DNA of 64,000 bases, from positions 62,001-126,000 of the forward strand of contig JADLDB010000074.1 in assembly GCA_020846875.1 (NCBI GenBank), given 5' to 3'. The translations under genes were made by a program, and so were the position numbers. The notes under the pieces are model-generated. The model was not told the DNA's origin, did not search any database, and saw nothing but the letters and a program-made list of their open reading frames with translations. Source of the DNA: Myxococcales bacterium. Its GTDB lineage: Bacteria > Myxococcota > Myxococcia > Myxococcales > Myxococcaceae. Below are positions 37,254-44,913 of the stretch, piece after piece (position 1 is the stretch's first letter; the number at the start of each line of letters is the position of its first letter).

Positions 37254-38153
37254 ATGGCGCAACAGAAGAACCCGGGAGGCAAGGAGCAGCAGAAGCGGGC
37301 GCCGACGGGGCAGATCCCGGCCCAGGGCGGCGCGGCTCCGGCCAAGACGGCGACAGGGCAGATCCCAGTCCAGGGCGGCGCGGGGCACGGCCACGGGGCA
37401 GCTCCTTCCGCACCCGGCGCGATCCCCGGCGCCCCGGCCGACGGCACCTTCGATCCGCTGGCGCCGCAGAAGCCGCCTCCGTCGATGACGACGCACCAGA
37501 AGCAGGCGCTGGGCTCGGCGTTCATGGACACCAACAAGGTGCGGCAGCAGCGGGCGCTGCTGGGCACCAACCCCGGCGCGCGAGAAAACGACGAGGAGGA
37601 GGTGAGCGTCGTCACCCGGAAGTTCGACGGCGAGCAGGCTCCGGAGGAGCTCCAGCGCCGCGACGTGTGGAAGGCGGTGCAGGCGCCGGTGCAGAGCCGC
37701 GAGGGCAAGCGCTCCCTGGCGCTGCTCGATCAGGTGATCCGCCAGTTCGCGGTGGGCAGCAACCCGCGCTACGCAGAGGACGCGCCGGGCCGGCCCCGCG
37801 CGCACATCTTCGTGTGGGACGTGAGCCGCGCCATGGGCTGCGAGATCCCCCACTTCGTCGGCGCCAAGGAGCTCACCCTGGCGCAGACCTGCGATTGGCT
37901 GCGGCACGAGGGCCCGATGCGCGGCTGGAAGCGCGTGGGCGAGTTCGAGGTGCTGGAGGTGGTGGAGCAGGGCCAGCTGGTGGTCGCCGTCCCCAAGGAC
38001 ATCAAGGTGAAGCTGATCGCGGTGGTGGCGCCGCAGGAAGCAGCAGCCGACGGCAAGCCGCGCCTCACCGGGGCCTGCCTCAAGCGCGGCGGCGGCCTCA
38101 CCAACCTGGACGCCTTCGGGGTCCGCCCCCTGGACTTCTTCACCCACGCCTGA
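37254..38153 (+). CDS. Hypothetical protein with disordered N-terminus
   Basis: 299 residues. Residues 1-85 are low-complexity, rich in Gln, Gly, Ala and Pro (PTGQIPAQGGAAPAKTATGQ is repeated in part). The remaining part is folded-looking. It includes APGRPRAHIFVWDVSRAMGC and LAQTCDWLRHEGPMRGWKRV, and ends in a beta-rich tail. No signal peptide, family or catalytic motif was recognised. It is divergent from the amidase (140 bases between) and may share its control region. Confidence 0.65.
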   Translation: MAQQKNPGGKEQQKRAPTGQIPAQGGAAPAKTATGQIPVQGGAGHGHGAAPSAPGAIPGAPADGTFDPLAPQKPPPSMTTHQKQALGSAFMDTNKVRQQRALLGTNPGARENDEEEVSVVTRKFDGEQAPEELQRRDVWKAVQAPVQSREGKRSLALLDQVIRQFAVGSNPRYAEDAPGRPRAHIFVWDVSRAMGCEIPHFVGAKELTLAQTCDWLRHEGPMRGWKRVGEFEVLEVVEQGQLVVAVPKDIKVKLIAVVAPQEAAADGKPRLTGACLKRGGGLTNLDAFGVRPLDFFTHA

Positions 38154-38164
38154 CCTGCGCTGGC

Positions 38165-38932
38165 TCATGGGGAGTACCAGCCCAGCGTGCGCGCGAGATC
38201 CTCGTCGATGATCCGCGCCCAGGCGGGCTCGGCGGGGACCACCGCGGCGAGGATCCTCTCCCCGTTCCTCACCGGCGCCCTCCCCGGCCGGCCCCGCGCC
38301 GTCACCGGGTGCTTCACGTCGTCGCGGAAGTAGTGCGCCGGGAAGCGCAGCTCGCCCCGCGTCTTCGGCAGCTCCACGTCCGGGGTGAGCCACACCAGCG
38401 CGCCGGTGCGCAGGGGATCGAGCTCGCGGCGGATCGCCCGGCGCAGCTCCCGGGCGACCATGAGCAGCCCCAGGACGGCCCCCAGCCCCAGCCCCGCCTG
38501 CCCCAGCCACACCCAGGGCTCTCCGCGCCAGGCCTGGTGCACCTCGCGCGGCGCCGACGGCTTCGCTGGATCGACCAGCAGCGTCACCTTCGTCCCGGCG
38601 CCCCACCCCTCTGCCTCCAGCGCGTCCATCTCCACGCCCGAGGCGGTGCGCGCCTTGCCGTCCACCACGTAGAGGACCCGCAGCTTCGCCACCCCGCCCC
38701 GGCGCTCGTCCATCGGCGGCAGGGAGACGTCTGCCACCGTGCCGGGGACATCGATGGCGGCGGCGAGGAAGTCTCGCTCCTTCGCCAGGGACCGGGCGCC
38801 GAGGCTGCCCAGGGCGCCCAGAGCGGCGACGAGGCACAGGGCGAGCAGGGCGACCGCGCCGACGCGGACCAGCGCGCCGGGGATCTGATGCAGGGAGGCG
38901 CGGCGGGGAGCCGAGGGGATCGCGAGTTTCAA
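38165..38932 (-). CDS. DUF3592-like membrane protein
   Basis: 255 residues with two membrane segments: residues about 22-45 (VGAVALLALCLVAALGALG) and about 140-165 (WVWLGQAGLGLGAVLGLLMV). The loop between them has the DUF3592 look: VPGTVADVSLPPMDERRG, LRVLYVVDGKARTASG and VTLLVDPAKPSAPRE. A soluble C-terminal tail of about 90 residues follows. Function unknown. It follows mutS on the same strand by 43 bases, across a perfect palindrome, so it may be a separate transcript. Confidence 0.75.
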   Translation of the reverse strand: MKLAIPSAPRRASLHQIPGALVRVGAVALLALCLVAALGALGSLGARSLAKERDFLAAAIDVPGTVADVSLPPMDERRGGVAKLRVLYVVDGKARTASGVEMDALEAEGWGAGTKVTLLVDPAKPSAPREVHQAWRGEPWVWLGQAGLGLGAVLGLLMVARELRRAIRRELDPLRTGALVWLTPDVELPKTRGELRFPAHYFRDDVKHPVTARGRPGRAPVRNGERILAAVVPAEPAWARIIDEDLARTLGWYSP

Positions 38933-38951
38933 GGTCCTCCTCTCTCCCTGG

Positions 38952-38973
38952 CCCTCTCCCCATGGGGAGAGGG
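38952..38973. repeat. Perfect 22-bp palindrome after mutS
   Basis: CCCTCTCCCC-AT-GGGGAGAGGG is a perfect palindrome ending 2 bases before the mutS stop codon complement at 38976. It could be a bidirectional terminator hairpin (no T-run) or one copy of the CCCTCTCCCC-type intergenic repeats known in many proteobacteria. Confidence 0.55.
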
Positions 38974-38975
38974 GA

Positions 38976-41684
38976 TCACTTCTTCAAGAGCGCCTTCCAC
39001 TTCGCGATCGCCGTGAGCGCCTCCAGCGGGCTGGTGGTGTCCACGCTGAAGGCTTGGAGCGCCTCCAGCACCGGGTGGCCCTTCGCCGGCGTGCTCTTCG
39101 GCGCGCCGAACAACCCCAGCTGCGAGTCGTCGCGGGGCTCGACGGCTTCCCTCGCCTGCCCGGTGGCGTGCCGCGCCAGCCGGGGCCGGCCCGCCTCGTC
39201 GAACTCCCCGGCCTCCAGGTTCTGGAGCAGCTCCCGCGCCCGCGCCAGCACCTCGGGCGGCAGGCCGGCCAGCCGGGCCACCTCGATCCCATAGCTGCGG
39301 GAGGCCGCCCCGGCGATCAGCTTGCGCAGGAAGATGACGCGCCCGCCCTGCTCCCGCACCGCGATGCTGCAGTTCTTCACCCGGGGCTTCTCGCGCGCGA
39401 GATCGGTCAGCTCGTGGTAGTGCGTGGCGAACAAGGTGCGCGCGCCGACGCGATCGTGCAGGTGCTCGGCCACCGCCCAGGCGATGGAGAGGCCGTCGAA
39501 GGTGGACGTGCCGCGGCCGATCTCGTCCAGCACCACCAGGCTGCGGCGGGTGGCGTGGTGGAGGATGTTGGCCGTCTCGGTCATCTCCACCATGAAGGTG
39601 GACTGGCCCTTCGCCAGGTTGTCGGAGGCGCCCACCCGGGTGAAGACGCGATCAGCGAGGCCGATCCGCGCCCGCCGCGCCGGCACGAAGCACCCGGCCT
39701 GCGCCATCACCGTGGCCAGCGCCACCTGCCTCATCACGGTGGACTTCCCGGCCATGTTCGGCCCGGTGATGATCAGCACCTGGGCCTCATCGCGATCGAG
39801 GCGCACGTCGTTGGGGATGAAGGCGTCGCCGCCCAGCGCCTTCTCCACCACCGGGTGCCGGCCGCCTTCCAGCTCCAGCACCGCCCCGGTGTCCACCTGC
39901 GGGCGCACGTAGCCGTTTTCCGACGACACGCGGGCGAAGGACGTCAGCGCGTCCAGGGTAGCCACCGCGTCGGCGGCGGCCTTGAGGATCCGCGCGCGGG
40001 AGACGATCAGCGCCCGCAGCTCCTCGAAGAGCCGCTGCTCCAGGGCGACCCGCTTCTCGTCGGCGGTCAGCACCTTCTCTTCGTACGTCTTGAGCTCCTC
40101 GGTGACGTAGCGCTCGCCGCCCGCGGTGGTCTGCTTGCGGATCCACCCCCTGGGCACGCGCTCGAGGTTGGCCTTGGTCACCTCGAGGTAGTAGCCGAAC
40201 ACCTTGTTGTAGCGGACCTTCAGGCTGGCGATGCCGGTGGCCTCGCGCTCGCGCAACTCCAGCTTCGCCAGGTAGTCCTTCCCGCTCGAGGACAAGGCGA
40301 TGAGCTCGTCCAGCTCGCGGTGGTAGCCCTTCCTCAAGAAGCCGCCGTCGGCCTGCACCGCGGGGGGCTCGTCCACCAGGGCCGAGGTCAACGTCTGCGC
40401 CAGCTCCTTCACCTCGGTCGCCGCCATCGGGCCAGCCAGCGCGGCGAGCAGCTCGGCCTTCGCCCCGTCGAGCAGCCCGGAGACCGCCGGCAGCTGTGCC
40501 AGCGAGCGCCCCAGCGCGTGCACGTCGCGCGGCCCGCCGGAGGCGAGCGACAGCTTGCCGCACAGCCGCTCGACGTCGGCGACCTCTTTCAAGTGCGTGA
40601 CGAGCTGCTCGCGCCAGGCGGCCCTCTTGAACAGCTCCTCCACCGCGTCGAGGCGCGCCTCGATGGCGGCCACGTCCTGGAGCGGCGCAGAGATCCACCG
40701 GGCCAGGCGACGGGCGCCCAGCGGCGTAGCGGTGCGATCGAGGACCCCCAGCAGGGATCCCCCGCGGGTGTTGTCCTTCAGGGTGCGGACCAGCTCCAGG
40801 TTGGCGCGCGACGCCTCGTCGATGATCAGCGCCCCACCCCGCGGCTGGAGCGAGATCCGATCGACGTGGCCGGCCTGGCTCCTCTGGGTGTCGCGCACGT
40901 AGCGCAGCGCGGCCCCCGCGGCGCCGATGGAAGGCCCGGCCTTCTCCAGCCCGAAGCCGTCGAGGCTCTGCACCCCGAAGTGGGCCTGGAGCAGCGCCCG
41001 CGCCCGCTTCGGCACGAAGGCGTCGGCCTCCAGCGTGGCCAGCACCGGGCGGCGGCTGAAGGCCTGGAGCAAGGGCTCGAGCGCGGAAGGATCGCCTCCC
41101 TCGGGCACCAACAGCTCGCGCGGGGCGGCGCGGGCCAGCTCGTCGGCCAATGCGTCGAAGGGCCCGGGCTGCAGCGCCAAAAATTCCCCGGTGGACGCGT
41201 CGATCAGCGCGGCGCCCCAGTCGTCCTCCTGGCTGGCGTCTGCCGGCACCACCGCGGCGAGGAAGTTGTTTTCCCGCGCCTCCAGCACGTCGTCGTCCAG
41301 CACCATGCCGGGGGTGATGATCCGCACCACCTCGCGCTTGACGATCCCCTTCCCCGGCGGGGAGAGCTGCTCGCAGATCGCCACCTTCTGGCCGGCCCCG
41401 ATGAGGCGCGCCACGTAGCGCCGGGCCGCGTGGTACGGCACGCCGGCCATCGGCACCCGCTCCAGCCCCTTGGCGCGCGAGGTGAGGGTGATGCCCAGCA
41501 GCTCGTGGGCCTTCACCGCGTCTTCGAAGAAGAGCTCGTAGAAGTCGCCCAGGCGGAAGAAGAGGAGCGCCCCCGGCACCTGGGCCTTCACCTCGAGGTA
41601 CTGCTTCATCATGGGCGTCAGCGAGGCCGCGTCGACGATCGACGGGGCGCTCACCTCGGCCTGGCTCTCGGGCACCGCGCTCAT
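38976..41684 (-). CDS. mutS: DNA mismatch repair protein MutS
   Basis: 902 residues. The mismatch-binding N-terminal domain shows FFRLGDFYELFFEDA, with the Phe-x-Glu motif that contacts mispaired DNA. The connector and lever/clamp domains follow. The ATPase domain has Walker A GPNMAGKST, Walker B VVLDEIGRGTSTFDG and FATHYHELTDL. It recognises mismatches and recruits MutL, which is not in the window. The start is the ATG at 41684. It lies 57 bases downstream of rmuC on the same strand, so the two may be co-transcribed. Confidence 0.98.
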   Translation of the reverse strand: MSAVPESQAEVSAPSIVDAASLTPMMKQYLEVKAQVPGALLFFRLGDFYELFFEDAVKAHELLGITLTSRAKGLERVPMAGVPYHAARRYVARLIGAGQKVAICEQLSPPGKGIVKREVVRIITPGMVLDDDVLEARENNFLAAVVPADASQEDDWGAALIDASTGEFLALQPGPFDALADELARAAPRELLVPEGGDPSALEPLLQAFSRRPVLATLEADAFVPKRARALLQAHFGVQSLDGFGLEKAGPSIGAAGAALRYVRDTQRSQAGHVDRISLQPRGGALIIDEASRANLELVRTLKDNTRGGSLLGVLDRTATPLGARRLARWISAPLQDVAAIEARLDAVEELFKRAAWREQLVTHLKEVADVERLCGKLSLASGGPRDVHALGRSLAQLPAVSGLLDGAKAELLAALAGPMAATEVKELAQTLTSALVDEPPAVQADGGFLRKGYHRELDELIALSSSGKDYLAKLELREREATGIASLKVRYNKVFGYYLEVTKANLERVPRGWIRKQTTAGGERYVTEELKTYEEKVLTADEKRVALEQRLFEELRALIVSRARILKAAADAVATLDALTSFARVSSENGYVRPQVDTGAVLELEGGRHPVVEKALGGDAFIPNDVRLDRDEAQVLIITGPNMAGKSTVMRQVALATVMAQAGCFVPARRARIGLADRVFTRVGASDNLAKGQSTFMVEMTETANILHHATRRSLVVLDEIGRGTSTFDGLSIAWAVAEHLHDRVGARTLFATHYHELTDLAREKPRVKNCSIAVREQGGRVIFLRKLIAGAASRSYGIEVARLAGLPPEVLARARELLQNLEAGEFDEAGRPRLARHATGQAREAVEPRDDSQLGLFGAPKSTPAKGHPVLEALQAFSVDTTSPLEALTAIAKWKALLKK

Positions 41685-41741
41685 GAGGGGCTTCCCGTCT
41701 AGCCCGTCCCCCGGGGCCCTGTCGTGGATCGCTTCGATGAG

Positions 41742-43529
41742 CTACCCCTCCCCCTGGCCCTCTTGCCACTGGACAGCGGGGGCGCCTTCCCCGAGCCCGA
41801 GCGTCTGCTGGGCGTCGTCGTCTTCCGGCTCGCCGGCATGCAGCGCCACCACCGTCTCCGGCTTCGCCTGGGCGCCGAGGCGGGCCAGGTCGCGGGCCTT
41901 CTTGAGCAGGTTGCCCTTGCCGGTGGCCAGCTTCTTCTTCGCCTCGTCGAACTTCGTCTGCGCGTCGGACAGCGCCTTGCCCACGCCGTCGAGGTCCTTG
42001 ACGAAGCCGCCCAGCTTGTCGAGCAGCCGGCCCGCGTCCTGGGCGATGCGGATCGCGTGCAGCGCCTGCCGCTCGTTCTTCCACATCTGGGCGATGAGCT
42101 GCAGGGCGGGGAGCAGCGTGGTGGGGCTGACGATGAAGATCCGCTGGCTCAAGGCGAAGTCGTACAGCGTGGGATCCTCGGCGATGGCGGCGTGGAAGGC
42201 GGGCTCGGAGGGGACGAAGAGGAGCACCGAGTCCAGGGTGCGCTGCTTGAGCAGCGCCTGGTAGGCCTTCCCGGACAGCTCGCGCACGTGCTTCTTCACC
42301 GAAGCCAGGTGGGCGGCCATGGCGGCGGTGCGGACCTCCTGGCTGGTGGCGGTGGCGAACTCCACGTAGGCGGACAGGCTGACCTTGCTGTCGACGATCA
42401 CCGCGCGATCCTGCGGCAGGCGCAGCACCACGTCGGGGCGGCGGTGGGCGCCTTCCTCGTCGCGGCTGGAGAGCTGCACCTCGTAGTCGAGCCCTTCGGT
42501 GAGGTGGGCCATGTCCAGCACGCGCTGGAGCGTCAACTCTCCCCAGTCGCCCTGGGCCTTCGCGTCGCCGGTCAGCGCCCGGGTGAGGCCCTGGGCGTCC
42601 TCGTGGAGCCGCACCTGCGCCTCCTGCAGGCCCTTCAGGTGCTCGAGGAGCGAGGCGCGATCGCGGTTGTCTTGATCGTACGTCTTCTCCACCTTCTGCT
42701 CGAAGGCGGCGATCTTCTCCTTGAGCGGCGAGAGGAGGGCCTCGAGCTGCTGTTGCGAGAGGTGCAGCATTTCCCCGCCCTTCTCTTCCACCAGGCGGGC
42801 GGTGGCGGCGGTGACCTGGGCGTGCATCAGCGCCCGGGCCTGCTCTTCCTCCTCGGCGCGGGCGCGGGCGAGGGCCTGCTGCGCCTGAAGCTCGCTGGAG
42901 AGGCGCGTGGCGTCGGCAACCAGCGCCCTGGCCTCCTCCTCCAGGGCCTGCACCCGGGCGCGGGCAGACTGAAGCTCGGCCGCCTGTTCCCCCACGCGGC
43001 CGTGGGAGGCGTCCAACTGGGCGAGCAGGCGCGCGTTGTCGCGGGTGAGGCGGCCCGACTCCTGGCGCTGGGCGTCCAGCTCGGCGGCGGTGGCGGCGGC
43101 GTCGGCGTCGTGGGCGGCGCCTTCTCGTTCCAGCGCTTCGAGGCGACTCTGCGCGCGGGCGTGGGCGGACTGCTCCATGGCGAGCTGCTGCTGGAAGCCG
43201 TCGAGCTCCTCTTCCCTGCGGGCCAGCGTCACCTTGAGCTCCTCGGCCCGGGCGGAGTGCGCGCGCAGGCGGCCCACCTCCTCGGTGAGACAGACGAGGC
43301 GCTCCTGGGCGGCCTCGAGCAGGCCTTCGGCGTGGCTGGCGCCGCGGGAGAGCTCCGACACGCGCTCTTCCCGCGCGCGCAGCGCTTCCCGCAGCGAGGA
43401 GAGCTCGACGTCGGCGGCCTGCCGCGCCTCGAGCACCGCGATGACGGACGCGCGCCGGCGTAGCCAGGCGGCGAGGACGAAGCCGACTGCGAAGCTGACT
43501 GCCGCGATGAGCCACCCGACCAGGGACAT
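41742..43529 (-). CDS. rmuC: DNA recombination protein RmuC
   Basis: 595 residues. An N-terminal membrane anchor (LVGWLIAAVSFAVGFVLAAWL) is followed by a 280-residue coiled coil. The RmuC nuclease-like domain (about 300-540) has GDWGELTLQRVLDMAHL, LPQDRAVIVDSKVSLSAYVEF, LVLFVPSEPAF and VSPTTLLPAL. The Asp in VDSK fits a PD-(D/E)xK-type site. RmuC limits inversions at short inverted repeats. The coiled coil is longer than in E. coli (475 residues), and the Glu/Gly-rich tail is extra. Confidence 0.95.
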   Translation of the reverse strand: MSLVGWLIAAVSFAVGFVLAAWLRRRASVIAVLEARQAADVELSSLREALRAREERVSELSRGASHAEGLLEAAQERLVCLTEEVGRLRAHSARAEELKVTLARREEELDGFQQQLAMEQSAHARAQSRLEALEREGAAHDADAAATAAELDAQRQESGRLTRDNARLLAQLDASHGRVGEQAAELQSARARVQALEEEARALVADATRLSSELQAQQALARARAEEEEQARALMHAQVTAATARLVEEKGGEMLHLSQQQLEALLSPLKEKIAAFEQKVEKTYDQDNRDRASLLEHLKGLQEAQVRLHEDAQGLTRALTGDAKAQGDWGELTLQRVLDMAHLTEGLDYEVQLSSRDEEGAHRRPDVVLRLPQDRAVIVDSKVSLSAYVEFATATSQEVRTAAMAAHLASVKKHVRELSGKAYQALLKQRTLDSVLLFVPSEPAFHAAIAEDPTLYDFALSQRIFIVSPTTLLPALQLIAQMWKNERQALHAIRIAQDAGRLLDKLGGFVKDLDGVGKALSDAQTKFDEAKKKLATGKGNLLKKARDLARLGAQAKPETVVALHAGEPEDDDAQQTLGLGEGAPAVQWQEGQGEG

Positions 43530-43740
43530 CCTCTCCGCATATCAAAGGGGTCCGACATCCGCGGCCGCCCAGCTTGAGGAGTGGTGCTCGCCCTCCCGGA
43601 ATCCGTAACGATTCGGCGTGGTTGACAAGGGCACCTCGACAGTCACGGGTGATCGGCGCCGGAGGCTCGCCCGTGCGGTGCGGACGCCACCGAGGCACGC
43701 GCAGCCGGAGCCGAACGCGAAGGCGACGCGGACTTCTGCC

Positions 43741-44754
43741 TCAATGCGTGGGGTCCCACCGCACGCGCATCGTCCCCAGCGAGTACGCCGCGCCCGGTTC
43801 GACGGGGGCACACTTCACCTCCGCCTCGCCGACGAAGACGCCGTTCGTGCTGCCCGCGTCGATGATGTGGACCAGGCCCTCGACGGAGATCAGGACGGCG
43901 TGGACCCGCGAGACGGCGCCGGTCATGACCGAGGTGTCGCCGGAGCACCGGGAGTAGCGGCCGAGGATGATTCCCCGCTCGAGGGCCTTCGCGCCGACAG
44001 AGAGCCGCTCCTCCAGGCCGCCGTTGGCGATCGCCAGTTGGCCCGCGACCGGCTCGCCCGGCGCAAGGGTCGGCTCTGGCCCCGGCTCTTCGGGGCCGTT
44101 TACGAAAGAGATGGAAGTCTCCCCGACCCGAGCGCCTGGTCGCCAAGCTGGAGGAGACCGAGGAGTCCTTGGCTCGGCGACGACAACCCGGCGGGGGAGC
44201 GTCCGCCAGGGGTCGTCGGCGTGACGATTCCACGGAGGCTGGCCCCCCGTGGGGATCGCGAAGAAGGAGTAGCTGGCGGCCCGGAGCACCAGCACGCCGT
44301 TCGCTTCGACGGCGCGGAGCACTCCGCCCTCCTCGGACTGAAAGCCTGCCGAGGTTGCGAGATCCGCGATGCGCAGGCGAAGCCCGCCCGCACCCTGCTT
44401 CACGAGGACCAGGAGGTGGCGCAGCGACAGCTCCTCGTCATCCGGAAGGAAGAGGTCGACCGCGCTGTGCCGGCCGATCGTCCCGGCGCGAAGCCTGTCT
44501 GTGGCTTCGAGCCAGAGGTGGCCGGCGAAGCCTGTGTTGTGGCGCAGCGCGAACACCGCGACGCCCGGCCGTGGGTACTCCCTCACGACCTGGTGGAGAC
44601 GAAGCTGGTGGTGATTGAAGAGGCTGCGGTGGTCAACCAGCGAGACGCGCGCGAACTGGCGTGGGCCGACGCAGCGGGTCCCGTCGTTGTGGGCAAGGCC
44701 TCGGTCAGCATCAGGGCGGAGCCTGACGAAACGCGTGTACTGCGACTCGCTCAT
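43741..44754 (-). CDS. Protein with two FHA domains
   Basis: 337 residues, cytoplasmic. The first FHA-like domain (about 90-170) has GTIGRHSAVDLFLPDDEELSLRHL split over two strands. The second (about 255-335) is canonical: GIILGRYSRCSGDTSV then SRVHAVLISV and STNGVFVGEAEVK. FHA domains bind phosphothreonine, fitting the kinase-rich myxobacterial signalling. A Pro-rich linker (about 180-230) joins them. It is divergent from the RCC1 lipoprotein gene. A 211-bp space (43530-43740) separates it from rmuC; I see no gene there. Confidence 0.85.
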   Translation of the reverse strand: MSESQYTRFVRLRPDADRGLAHNDGTRCVGPRQFARVSLVDHRSLFNHHQLRLHQVVREYPRPGVAVFALRHNTGFAGHLWLEATDRLRAGTIGRHSAVDLFLPDDEELSLRHLLVLVKQGAGGLRLRIADLATSAGFQSEEGGVLRAVEANGVLVLRAASYSFFAIPTGGQPPWNRHADDPWRTLPRRVVVAEPRTPRSPPAWRPGARVGETSISFVNGPEEPGPEPTLAPGEPVAGQLAIANGGLEERLSVGAKALERGIILGRYSRCSGDTSVMTGAVSRVHAVLISVEGLVHIIDAGSTNGVFVGEAEVKCAPVEPGAAYSLGTMRVRWDPTH

Positions 44755-44913
44755 GTGTACCTCGGGGCTGGTGGGGTGACCTCAGTCTACGGGTGTAGGC
44801 TGACAACCGACCTGCGACCTATTCGTTCCAGCGGGTTACGTGCGTTGGGTTCTCGCTGTCGAGCTACAGTTTCGACCGGCCTGGCGAGACTGGGCCCCTG
44901 ACTGGAGTCCTTC

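Noticed and set aside
43622-43650. Perfect TTGACA on the plus strand after rmuC
   Set aside because: No -10 element at 16-18 bp and it would transcribe antisense into the FHA gene.
39787-43698. 1303-codon minus-strand open frame across mutS and rmuC
   Set aside because: It is an alternative frame of two well-supported genes with Gly/Arg-rich nonsense composition.
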